Of a stretch of DNA of 62,644 nucleotides, positions 15,721-23,058 are shown piece after piece. This DNA is from an uncultured Eubacteriales bacterium (GTDB lineage: Bacteria > Bacillota > Clostridia > Oscillospirales > CAG-382): NCBI GenBank assembly GCA_934444645.1, contig CAKSCV010000017.1, forward strand, positions 1 through 62,644. Reading direction: 5' to 3'. Both the position numbers and the translations under genes were made by a program. Each line of letters starts with the position of its first letter. The first letter of the stretch is position 1. Under the pieces are notes generated by a model. The model did no database searches, had not been told where the DNA came from, and saw only the letters and a list, made by a program, of their open reading frames with translations.

Positions 15721-16146
15721 GTGCATAGTCAACAAGAAGTCGCAAATACAATTAAAGAAGTTGCAAAACAAAAGAAAATACCTTTAAAAACAATGCTATC
15801 CGAATGCGGATTAGGCGTTAATTTGATTTCACAGTTAGCAAACGGGCAAGCGGTAACATATGTAAATATAGCTAAAATTGCAGATTATCTTGATGTTTCA
15901 ATCGATTATTTACTTGGCCGTTCACAAGCTACTTGTTCATCAGAAGATGAACGCTACTTGTTAGAAGCATATCGAAGCAAATCCGAAGAAATTCGTAAAG
16001 CGACACGTGCTTTGTTAGGAATTCCGGAATCTTCTGCCGAAACAACCAAATTCCCACCTTTTACCGGCCGCCTTGTTGCGGCAGACGGTACAAACATCGG
16101 CGAAGCCGTTCCAAACACCAAAAAGCCGAAGATCAGAACAACATAG
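15721..16146 (+). CDS. CI-like XRE phage repressor
   Basis: 141 residues from a GTG start with AGGGGAT eight bases upstream. An XRE helix-turn-helix occupies about residues 5-65 (IPLKTMLSECGLGVNLISQL, YVNIAKIADYLDVSIDYLLG). The C-terminal part is polar, with SEEIRKATRALLGI and no LexA-like Ser/Lys protease residues. Together with the ImmA-type peptidase encoded 44 bases downstream, it fits the ICEBs1-like arrangement in which induction works by ImmA cleaving the repressor rather than self-cleavage. The base composition is clearly more AT-rich than the minus-strand phage genes. Confidence 0.85.
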   Translation: MHSQQEVANTIKEVAKQKKIPLKTMLSECGLGVNLISQLANGQAVTYVNIAKIADYLDVSIDYLLGRSQATCSSEDERYLLEAYRSKSEEIRKATRALLGIPESSAETTKFPPFTGRLVAADGTNIGEAVPNTKKPKIRTT

Positions 16147-16190
16147 AAACATAATGGCGATTCGTTCTCATCAAGGGAAGGAGTTGCTTT

Positions 16191-16913
16191 ATGATAGAAA
16201 AAACCGCAAACAAATTCGTAAGAGAACTGAAAAACGACATAACATTTCACAGTGTGAAGAGCTATGTCGAAAAATATCTCGGATATAAAGTTATGTACCT
16301 TGGCACAGAAGCCGGGGATAGGGAAATACTCAAAAACAGCCTGCTTGACCATAAAGATCGGCCAGCCTTTGCTTGTGAAACGGAAACAAGCAGAATCATC
16401 TTTATCGATAGTACGCTTTCGGAAAACGATAAGTTGTTTTTGCTATTACATGAATGCGGCCATGTTCTTCTCGGACATACCGAGATAGACAGCTGCGAAA
16501 TCGATGAAAAGCGCGCAGAAAAGGAAGCAAATCAGTTTGCCTATACAGTGCTTTTGATAGGCGGGCGCAAACAGAGCAACCGCTATAAAAAGCCGTGTAT
16601 CGTTTTTGCCGTTCTTGCATTCGTTTTCGCAATGGTTTCCGGCATTTTGTTCTTCCGCATAGCGTTCTTCGCGCCGGAGGCTGTTGAGGTTTCCGCGACG
16701 GATCCTGCCGACGGCGCCGTGTCCGGTTCTGCCGACGATGTCGCGCCGGAAGCTGCTGAAAATGCAGTTGTGTACGTTACACCGCACGGACAGAAGTATC
16801 ACATAGCGGACTGCATTTATGTGAAAAATCGCACGGATTTAATTGCCCTTGACCCCAGTGAGGCGAAGAACTACGAACCTTGTAAGGTTTGCAATCCACC
16901 ACTATTTCAGTAA
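16191..16913 (+). CDS. ImmA/IrrE-type metallopeptidase with membrane anchor and C-terminal Cys domain
   Basis: 240 residues from ATG 16191 (GGGAAGGAG upstream). The peptidase domain has HECGH at about residues 87-91 in LLLHECGHVLLGH and a downstream Glu-rich EKRAEKEANQFA, the ImmA/IrrE zinc site. Such enzymes cleave XRE repressors to induce a mobile element. Unusually, the usual short enzyme continues into a membrane helix (about 133-155, IVFAVLAFVFAMVSGILFF), a low-complexity Ala/Asp linker and a C-terminal module VYVTPHGQKYH...DCIYVK...EPCKVCNPP that looks metal-binding. The C-terminal module should be outside the cell and may sense something that controls induction (inference). Confidence 0.85.
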   Translation: MIEKTANKFVRELKNDITFHSVKSYVEKYLGYKVMYLGTEAGDREILKNSLLDHKDRPAFACETETSRIIFIDSTLSENDKLFLLLHECGHVLLGHTEIDSCEIDEKRAEKEANQFAYTVLLIGGRKQSNRYKKPCIVFAVLAFVFAMVSGILFFRIAFFAPEAVEVSATDPADGAVSGSADDVAPEAAENAVVYVTPHGQKYHIADCIYVKNRTDLIALDPSEAKNYEPCKVCNPPLFQ

Positions 16914-17002
16914 ATGACATTTTGAGTTAACGACAGCATAGTGTTGATGAGACGAGTTGCTGTTATGTTATATTTTTAATGAAAGGAATATAAAATTATG
17001 AA

Positions 17003-17218
17003 GTGTTACTTTTAAAAGCCTGTGTGTGGCTTGTCTGCGCCTTCGTTGCAAGCGCAATCTTCGTTGGATTTCAGTATGCCGGTCTTATCTTGGGTGCCAT
17101 TCCGTCTATGATAATCTTCGGAATTGCCTGTTTTTCCGCAAGAAGTATTTGCGCGAAAATTCAGCTTTTGCCCAAAGCAAAATCTGAGTACATCGATGAA
17201 TTACAGAATAAAGAATAA
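17003..17218 (+). CDS. Small two-helix membrane protein
   Basis: 71 residues read from GTG 17003. Two hydrophobic segments (VWLVCAFVASAIFVGFQYAG and ILGAIPSMIIFGIACF) are followed by a polar tail. An ATG at 16998 has a better-spaced AAAGGA site but lies in another frame and stops after five codons, so either the GTG is the start or a frameshift has split a longer start. Function unknown; it is sandwiched between two proteins with the same Cys domain. Confidence 0.6.
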   Translation: MLLLKACVWLVCAFVASAIFVGFQYAGLILGAIPSMIIFGIACFSARSICAKIQLLPKAKSEYIDELQNKE

Positions 17219-17235
17219 AGAATAAGAGATGATTA

Positions 17236-18066
17236 TTGTTGTTTGAAGCGTTGCGCCTTGCATTCTTAATTCTGCTCGGCATTTTCTTTTTCTATGTTGC
17301 ACCTTTTCTTACTTTATATAAAAAGGAAAATCGCAACGGAAATATTCGAGAAGAAAACTATAAGCTACACAAGCAAATTGAAGCATTCAAAAAAGAATAT
17401 CCGGATTCCTATATCTACCTGAACAATTCATTGCCAAACAAGTATACAGTTATCAATTATAATAAAAAAATTATTCTTTATGCCCTTATAATCATTCTTG
17501 TTACCGCTGTGGTTGTTTTGTCTGTTGGTCTATTTGATTTTTGGGAATCTGGTAAGAAACTAAAAGAAGAAACGAACGCTCTTTCAGAAAAAATTGAAGT
17601 ATTACGCAGCAAGGATAATGAAAAAGAAACAAAAATTCAGAATTTGACCAAGGAGCTTAATACCGCCAAAGCGCAAGCTTGGTTGTTAGAAATAACGAAT
17701 CGTTCGCAACTTGAAGAGCTGTCTTTTTACGAGAGTGCTATTGCCTTTGTAATAAACAACGATAGAACTTATTACCATACAATCAAGTGTTCTACTTTTG
17801 AAGAGGCTAATTCTTATCATGCCTATAATGTCAGAGCAGCCGAAAACAGAGGGTATAAAGCGCATAGTTGTTTTCCTGCTGAACAGGTGAGCTCAAGCAA
17901 ATCCGATATGTCGGATGAAGTATCAGCTTCTAAAACAGTCTATATAACACCTTCCGGGACGAAGTACCATAAAAAGTCTTGTAAATACGTAAAGAAAAGC
18001 GGAATTCCTAAACCGCTAAACGATGTAAAGGGCGAGTATTCTCCTTGCTCTGTATGCAATCCATAA
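17236..18066 (+). CDS. Membrane protein with coiled coil and C-terminal Cys domains
   Basis: 276 residues from a TTG start. Two membrane helices (about residues 5-27 and 73-97), a coiled coil (KKLKEETNALSEKIEVLRSK and beyond), and two related C-terminal modules: a partial one (VINNDRTYYHTIKC...AHSCF) and a full one (VYITPSGTKYHKKSCKYVKK...PCSVCNP). The full module matches the end of the ImmA-type protein upstream. Both would lie outside the cell. An ATG at 17229 is out of frame and ends after five codons. Possibly a partner of the membrane peptidase or an exclusion factor; unproven. Confidence 0.7.
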   Translation: MLFEALRLAFLILLGIFFFYVAPFLTLYKKENRNGNIREENYKLHKQIEAFKKEYPDSYIYLNNSLPNKYTVINYNKKIILYALIIILVTAVVVLSVGLFDFWESGKKLKEETNALSEKIEVLRSKDNEKETKIQNLTKELNTAKAQAWLLEITNRSQLEELSFYESAIAFVINNDRTYYHTIKCSTFEEANSYHAYNVRAAENRGYKAHSCFPAEQVSSSKSDMSDEVSASKTVYITPSGTKYHKKSCKYVKKSGIPKPLNDVKGEYSPCSVCNP

Positions 18067-18088
18067 AAGCTATAAAAGAGGTTTTCTC

Positions 18089-18412
18089 ATGAAAACTAAA
18101 TTCCAACGTTTATTAGAATCCAAATTAGGGACAAAAAACGGCTTTCGCATATACGCCCTATATTCGCTTTTGCTTGTAACAGTGCCTATATGTCTTGTGA
18201 CAAATAGCGTAATTATACGAGTGATACTAATACTGTCATATTCTCTCATTCCTTACATCGGCCTTCCGCTTAACATTGTTATTTCAATATGGGGTTTTGT
18301 GAAAGCAATTCAAAATCCGACAGCCTTGCTTTCGATTCTTATGTTTATTGTGATAATCCTCAACGTGTTTCCGGTCATTGAAATGATAATCGGTAATAAA
18401 AAACGTAAATAG
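18089..18412 (+). CDS. Small polytopic membrane protein
   Basis: 107 residues from ATG 18089 with AGAGG seven bases upstream. After a basic N-terminus it has three hydrophobic stretches (YALYSLLLVTVPICLVT, VIIRVILILSYSLIPYIGLPLNIVISIWG and LLSILMFIVIILNVFPVIEMIIG) and a KKRK tail. No family recognised. It sits between the Cys-domain membrane protein and the integrase in the AT-rich lysogeny module, a place where exclusion or defence genes are often found. Confidence 0.7.
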   Translation: MKTKFQRLLESKLGTKNGFRIYALYSLLLVTVPICLVTNSVIIRVILILSYSLIPYIGLPLNIVISIWGFVKAIQNPTALLSILMFIVIILNVFPVIEMIIGNKKRK

Positions 18413-18467
18413 AAACTTGCTTTTAAAATAACAATCATGCAAAATACACATAGAATCGAGGTTATAT

Positions 18468-19988
18468 ATGGACGAATATGCCATGTACCTGCGGAAAAGC
18501 CGCTATGACCGTGACTTTTCCGAAAACAGCCTTGAAGAGACCCTGCACCGTCATAAAACCGTTCTTGATGCCTATGCCAAAAAAGAGGGACTTCATATCG
18601 CCGCTGTGTATAAGGAAGTCGTTTCCGGCGAATCCATAAGTCAGCGCCCGGAAATGCAGCGTCTTTTGGAAGATGTCGGCGAAGGCATGTATACCGGTGT
18701 CCTCGTTATGGATATCGACCGCCTTTCGCGCGGCAGCTCTATCGACCAGGGTATCATCAGCCAAACCTTCAAATACTCCGATACCAAGATCATAACACCC
18801 AATAAGACCTATGACCCGAATAACGACTTTGACGAAGAATATTTTGAATTTTCCCTTTTCATGTCACGTAAGGAGTATAAGCTTATCAATAAACGCCTTG
18901 AACGCGGCCGTAAGCAGTCCTCAAAAGAGGGACGCTTCATGGGATCAATTGCTCCCTATGGCTATGAGCGCGTGAAGATAAAGGGTGATAAGGGCTATAC
19001 CTTGAAGATCGTCCCTGAGGAAGCACAGAACGTCCGCATGATGTATGACCTGTACCTGAATCAAGGCAGCGGCCCGTTAAGAATCGCGAATCGCTTGAAT
19101 GAGCTTGGCGTGCCTACACGCTCCGGTGTGCCTTGGAGCTATACCGTTGTGAAAACGATTTTGGACAATTGCGTGAATGCCGGCCTTATCCGCGTTTCAC
19201 ACCGTATTAAAATCAAACGAATGGTAAATGGCAAATTGACCGTTCATCAAACATATTCGCATGAATACCCAATCTACGAGGGCTTGCACGAAGGAATCGT
19301 CACACGCGAAGAGTGGGAAAAGGTCGCAAAAATCCGCGAAAAGAATAATCGCGGAAATATACCGTTAAATTACGATGCACCGCTTAAGAATTATTTTGCC
19401 GGCCGAATCTTCTGTCAAAAGTGCGGCGGAATTATCAGCCGTGTTACATCGAGTAGGGAAGCACGGATGTGCTGCCGCAATAAAGACTGTGACTGTGTGT
19501 CCGTCCGCTTTGATGAGATGGAAGTCCTTGTCCGCGATGCAATAGAAAAATGGTTTTCAAGTTATAAGCGATCACTCAAGACAAATATGTTCTCACCGGA
19601 AAGCCATCCGGAATTTGATGGTTTGCTAAAGTCTGTTCAAGCAAAGAAAAATGCCGCCAATGCACAATTGTCGAAATGCTTTGATTTTCTCGAACAGGGC
19701 GTTTATACCATCGACGAATTCAAAAAACGAAAAACACTGCTCGACGAACAAATTAGCGCGTTTGATAAACAAATAGCAAATATAAATAGCTTGATTTCCA
19801 AGGATGAACAACGCCGTGAACACCTGAACTCGCTGATTCCAACAACCGAAGCACTCTTGGGAAATTGGGATACCCTCTCTGCAGAAGATAAAAATGATCT
19901 AATAAAAGCAATATTACGTCGCATCGAATACTACCGGTCGCCCAATGCCTTTGAAAAAATCATACTTGAAGTTTTTCCAAATCTGTAA
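18468..19988 (+). CDS. int: Large serine recombinase (phage integrase)
   Basis: 506 residues. The N-terminal resolvase domain has the catalytic serine at residue 11 in YLRKSRYD and the conserved DIDRLSRG. Residues ~150-310 form the recombinase domain (GSIAPYGYE, EEAQNVRMMYDLY, VPWSYTVVKTILDN). A zinc ribbon follows (CQKCGG ... CCRNKDC, about 314-345), then a long coiled coil that controls directionality. It integrates and, with an excision factor, removes the prophage at attP/attB. It is the last phage gene and faces the truncated GH18 gene 19 bases downstream of its stop, which marks attR. Confidence 0.95.
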   Translation: MDEYAMYLRKSRYDRDFSENSLEETLHRHKTVLDAYAKKEGLHIAAVYKEVVSGESISQRPEMQRLLEDVGEGMYTGVLVMDIDRLSRGSSIDQGIISQTFKYSDTKIITPNKTYDPNNDFDEEYFEFSLFMSRKEYKLINKRLERGRKQSSKEGRFMGSIAPYGYERVKIKGDKGYTLKIVPEEAQNVRMMYDLYLNQGSGPLRIANRLNELGVPTRSGVPWSYTVVKTILDNCVNAGLIRVSHRIKIKRMVNGKLTVHQTYSHEYPIYEGLHEGIVTREEWEKVAKIREKNNRGNIPLNYDAPLKNYFAGRIFCQKCGGIISRVTSSREARMCCRNKDCDCVSVRFDEMEVLVRDAIEKWFSSYKRSLKTNMFSPESHPEFDGLLKSVQAKKNAANAQLSKCFDFLEQGVYTIDEFKKRKTLLDEQISAFDKQIANINSLISKDEQRREHLNSLIPTTEALLGNWDTLSAEDKNDLIKAILRRIEYYRSPNAFEKIILEVFPNL

Positions 19989-20048
19989 GCCAATCAATGC
20001 ATGTAGCCTAAAATTACCCATGAATGGGGCTACCGGTTAGGTCCTCCC
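19989..20048. other. Right attachment junction (attR region)
   Basis: The integrase stop at 19988 is followed within 20-60 bases by a host frame that continues the GH18 gene: after TAG (20004-20006) the codons read PKITHEWGYRLGPPMAVAPI, and the HEWGY-x-x-GPPMAVAPI part is conserved in YaaH-type hydrolases. The crossover therefore lies at or shortly before about 20,020. The short core cannot be fixed without the left end. Confidence 0.7.
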
Positions 20049-20456
20049 ATGGCGGTCGCGCCCATCGGTTCGGTGCGGCGCGTGGTGGAATATGCTAAAA
20101 GCCGTATCCCGCCTGAAAAATTGATCCTCGGCATTTCCAACTATGGCTATGATTGGACGTTGCCGTATGTGCGCGGCGAAAGCGTTGCACCGTCGCTCTC
20201 GACGGTCGGGGCGGTGAATTTGGCGCGGGAAAAGCGTGCGGAGATTCTGTTTGACGAAACGGCGCAGTCCCCGTATTTCTATTATACCGACGAGGACGGA
20301 CGCGAACACGTGGTGTGGTTTGAGGACGCGCGCAGCTATGAAGGCAAAGTGAATCTGATCCGTGAATACGGTCTTGTCGGCGGCTTTATCTGGGATCTCA
20401 TGCGCAAAAATCCGCAGGGCTTTGTCACGTTAAATGCGTTGCTTGCCGTGGAATAA
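20007..20456 (+). pseudogene. 3' fragment of a GH18 spore-peptidoglycan hydrolase (YaaH/SleL-type)
   Basis: About 149 codons with no start of their own except an internal ATG at 20049. The sequence EWGYRLGPPMAVAPIG, LILGISNYGYDW, ARSYEGKVNLIREYGLVGGFIWDLM is the C-terminal third of YaaH/YdhD/SleL-type GH18 proteins, which are about 430 residues long and cleave spore cortex fragments or modify peptidoglycan. The N-terminal LysM domains and the catalytic DxxDxE strand are missing and should lie beyond the left end of the prophage. Interrupted by integration rather than decayed: no stops within the remainder. Confidence 0.85.
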
Positions 20457-20488
20457 ACGCCGATTTTTTCAAAACTTTCGGTTTCTTC

Positions 20489-20517
20489 TTGACTTTTTCC
20501 GCATTTCTCTCTATAAT
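20489..20517 (+). promoter_or_regulatory. Promoter of the acetylesterase gene
   Basis: TTGACT (20489-20494), 17-bp spacer, TATAAT (20512-20517), followed by GAGAGGCGG and the ATG at 20550. Confidence 0.8.
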
Positions 20518-20549
20518 GAAAGGTATCAATTCAGAGAGGCGGCAAATCT

Positions 20550-21377
20550 ATGCTTTCATCATTTCTTCTCATCGGGCAGTCCAATATGTCCGGACGCGGC
20601 ATTCTGAATGCCGACAACCGCATTTTTGATGCGCGTATTCTCCGTCTTGTCAACGGCCGGTGGCAGACCATGTGGGAACCGCTTTCGGCCGACCGCGTGT
20701 TTGCCGGAGCCAGCCTTGCGCCGGCGTTTGCGCTCGAATACCTAAAGCAGACCGGCGAACAGGTCGGCTTGATTCCGGCCTCCGACGGCGGATCGTCCAT
20801 CGACGAATGGCAGCCGGGCGAGGCGTTATATGACCATGCTGTAAGCGAAGCGCGGCTTGCCATGCGCATAAGCGACATCAAGGCCGTTTTGTGGCACCAG
20901 GGCGAAGCCGATTGCAACCCGGCGCGTGCGGCTGTCTATGCGCCCAAGTTCTTGCATATGTTCCGCACGCTGAAAAAGGATTTGCAGCTGCCGGATATCC
21001 GCATCTATGTTGGCGGACTCGGCGATTATCTGCCCAAATGTGAGTTCGATCCAAACCTTGCACATTACGACGGCATCAACACAGTCCTTCGCACGCTTGC
21101 CGCCGAAAACGACGATATCCGCTATGTGAGCGCCGAAGGGCTGACGTCGAACGACGACCATCTGCACTTTAACACCGAATCGCTCCGTGAATTCGGCAAA
21201 CGGTATTTTGCGGCGTTTGCAGCCGATACGCCGGAGCTTGCAAAAGGAACGGACGCGGCACGTTCTGCGGCTTCCGACGATGAGAAGCTTGCGGAGATGA
21301 AAGCCAAAAAAGAGCGCGGCGAGATTTCCGACAAGGAGTACGACGCGTTTGTTCACGCTTATATTGCCAAATTATAA
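20550..21377 (+). CDS. SGNH carbohydrate acetylesterase (SASA/CE6-like) with SHOCT-like tail
   Basis: 275 residues, no signal peptide, so probably cytoplasmic. The SASA/DUF303 pattern is clear: LIGQSNMSG with the nucleophile Ser11, SDGGSSIDEW, VLWHQGEAD and the C-terminal DDHLHF with the catalytic Asp/His. These enzymes remove acetyl groups from sialic acid or plant/bacterial glycans. The last ~35 residues (DEKLAEMKAKKERGEISDKEYDAF) match a SHOCT-type oligomerisation motif, which is unusual on an acetylesterase. It is followed by a terminator and then an SDR/AraC pair. Confidence 0.88.
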   Translation: MLSSFLLIGQSNMSGRGILNADNRIFDARILRLVNGRWQTMWEPLSADRVFAGASLAPAFALEYLKQTGEQVGLIPASDGGSSIDEWQPGEALYDHAVSEARLAMRISDIKAVLWHQGEADCNPARAAVYAPKFLHMFRTLKKDLQLPDIRIYVGGLGDYLPKCEFDPNLAHYDGINTVLRTLAAENDDIRYVSAEGLTSNDDHLHFNTESLREFGKRYFAAFAADTPELAKGTDAARSAASDDEKLAEMKAKKERGEISDKEYDAFVHAYIAKL

Positions 21378-21384
21378 AAGCTGA

Positions 21385-21427
21385 CCCCGTTTGTTTTGCT
21401 GCAAGGCAGTTCAAACGGGGATTTTTG
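21385..21427 (+). terminator. Terminator after the acetylesterase
   Basis: CCCCGTTTG (21385-21393) pairs with CAAACGGGG (21412-21420), followed by ATTTTTG. Confidence 0.85.
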
Positions 21428-21458
21428 TCGGCAAAAACAGAATCGTGCAAGGAATGTA

Positions 21459-21487
21459 TTGAAACGTGTGCCGAAAAAAGCTATAAT
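21459..21487 (+). promoter_or_regulatory. Promoter of the SDR/AraC/FAD operon
   Basis: TTGAAA (21459-21464), 17-bp spacer, TATAAT (21482-21487), 25 bases before the SDR start. Confidence 0.78.
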
Positions 21488-21512
21488 GAAAGAAAAAATC
21501 GGAGGAATGTAT

Positions 21513-22220
21513 ATGTCCGGAAAAATCGTACTCATCACGGGTGCCACAAGCGGTTATGGGTTGGCAACCGCAAAGCTGTTCAAGGAAAAAGGCGATACCG
21601 TTATCATCGCGTCGCGTAATGCCGAAAAGGTGCGGAAAACCGTCGAAGAAAACGGCTTTGCCGACGGCTTTACGCTCGATGTGACAGACTTTACCGCATG
21701 GTTGGAATGCAAAAAGCACGTGTTGGAAAAATACGGCCGAATCGACGTGCTTGTCAACAACGCCGGCGGCGGCATAGCCATCCGCGAAACGGCAGAGCAA
21801 ACCAAAGCCGATATTGACGCCATCATCGCACTCAACTTAAACAGCGTCATTTACGGCTCAGGCGTTTTTGCCGAGGTCATGAAACAGCAGAAAAACGGCA
21901 TCATCATCAACATTTCTTCGGTCTGTGCCAAGCACGCCTGGGGCGGTTGGAGCGTTTATGCCGCTGCAAAGGCCGGTGTTTTGGCGTTCACCAAGGGACT
22001 TTATGTCGAGCTTCAGAAATATGGCGTTCGGGCGACCTGCTTGATTCCGGCTTCTGCAAGCACCGGCTTCCAAAGTGCGGCACAGCTTGCCGAAACAAAC
22101 GATTCCTTGTCGGTCGATGATATTGCCTCGGCGGTATATTACGCAGCAAGTCTGCCGGAACGCGCCGTGGTCGAGGAAATGACGGTCTGGGGAACCAGTC
22201 AGGTTGTGGAGCCGTTATAG
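21513..22220 (+). CDS. Short-chain dehydrogenase/reductase
   Basis: 235 residues from ATG 21513, with GGAGG upstream; the longer open frame covers the promoter and is not coding. Classical SDR features: nucleotide-binding TGATSGYG near the N-terminus, NNAG, catalytic Ser in NISS, YAAAK (Tyr/Lys pair) and a C-terminal substrate-binding region. Oxidises or reduces a hydroxyl/keto group with NAD(P). Substrate unknown; the neighbourhood (acetylesterase, FAD oxidoreductase) suggests a sugar or sugar derivative. An AraC regulator begins two bases after its stop. Confidence 0.9.
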   Translation: MSGKIVLITGATSGYGLATAKLFKEKGDTVIIASRNAEKVRKTVEENGFADGFTLDVTDFTAWLECKKHVLEKYGRIDVLVNNAGGGIAIRETAEQTKADIDAIIALNLNSVIYGSGVFAEVMKQQKNGIIINISSVCAKHAWGGWSVYAAAKAGVLAFTKGLYVELQKYGVRATCLIPASASTGFQSAAQLAETNDSLSVDDIASAVYYAASLPERAVVEEMTVWGTSQVVEPL

Positions 22221-22222
22221 AG

Positions 22223-23056
22223 ATGAACCGAATCAACGTTTTTAACGAAATTGTCGAATACATCGAAAGCCATTTGGATGTAACCATCGATATCGGTTTA
22301 CTCGCGCAAAAATGCGGTCTTTCGGTGTATGAGTTCCGGCGCATTTTCTCGTTTGCCGCCGGAATTCCGGTAAACGAATATATCCGCAAACGCCGCCTGT
22401 CGCGTGCCGGTGAAGAGCTGCTGCAGGAGGATTCTTCGGTCACTGCGCTTGCTTTGAAATACGGCTATGACGCACCGTCGTCCTTTTCACGCGCGTTCAA
22501 GGAGTTTCACGGCGTTTCGCCGGCCGAAGCCGCCAAAGGCGACTGCACGCTTGTGCTGTTTTCGCCGCTCGGATTTGAAGCTAAGGTGAGCGGCGGCACG
22601 CAGAGTGCCTATCGGTTAAAGAAGGATACGGCTTTCACGGTGTGCGGCTTGTCGCAGGTTTCCGAAATCACCGATTCGGAGTGCTGCGAGGACGCCTGGA
22701 GCGCCTTTTATGCAAGCGACCGTGCGGATGAGATTTTGAAAGCCTGCCAAAACAAACTGTATGCCGTTTATGAAAACGGGGAAAACAGTGTGCGGTGCCT
22801 TATCGGCGCACGCGGCTATGAAGCACCGTTGCTTGCGCACGTTCGTGTTCCGGAGGCCTTGTGGATGTGCTTTTCTTTTCACGGAAGCGAGGACAGAAAG
22901 GTCAACGCATTCTATAAAACGCTGTTTGACTGTCTTGCCGCAAGCCGCTACGAAAAGGACGAAGCCGTTCCGAATATCGAGATTTTCCCGGAAAATATGG
23001 ACGACGAGAACTTTGAATGGGAAATTCGCATTGCCGTAAAGGAAAGAGAGGGCTAA
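22223..23056 (+). CDS. AraC-family regulator with GyrI-like effector domain
   Basis: 277 residues. Residues ~8-105 are the double helix-turn-helix of AraC proteins (LDVTIDIGLLAQKCGLSVYEFRRIF, VTALALKYGYDAPSSFSRAFKEFHGVSP). The rest resembles the GyrI/Rob small-molecule-binding fold, ending in a typical NIEIFPEN...FEWEIRIAVK. It probably activates or represses this operon in response to a small ligand. Two bases separate it from the SDR and two from the FAD oxidoreductase, so the three genes are one transcript. Confidence 0.9.
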   Translation: MNRINVFNEIVEYIESHLDVTIDIGLLAQKCGLSVYEFRRIFSFAAGIPVNEYIRKRRLSRAGEELLQEDSSVTALALKYGYDAPSSFSRAFKEFHGVSPAEAAKGDCTLVLFSPLGFEAKVSGGTQSAYRLKKDTAFTVCGLSQVSEITDSECCEDAWSAFYASDRADEILKACQNKLYAVYENGENSVRCLIGARGYEAPLLAHVRVPEALWMCFSFHGSEDRKVNAFYKTLFDCLAASRYEKDEAVPNIEIFPENMDDENFEWEIRIAVKEREG

Positions 23057-23058
23057 AG

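Larger units (their letters stand above)
1..20010. mobile_element. Prophage, right-hand part (tailed dsDNA phage), left end outside the window
   Basis: Phage genes fill this span: terminase subunits, portal, scaffold and capsid at the left, early and replication genes in the middle, and a lysogeny module ending in a large serine integrase at the right. Everything from 1 to 15,576 is on the minus strand and the lysogeny module is on the plus strand, a normal divergent switch. The right boundary is placed just after the integrase, where a truncated host GH18 gene resumes. The left boundary, tail and lysis genes are not visible. Gene order (TerS, TerL, portal, 44-aa protein, scaffold, decoration, capsid, neck/fibre) with no separate protease fits a short-tailed or simple siphophage head module, but the tail type cannot be decided here. 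Confidence 0.93.
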
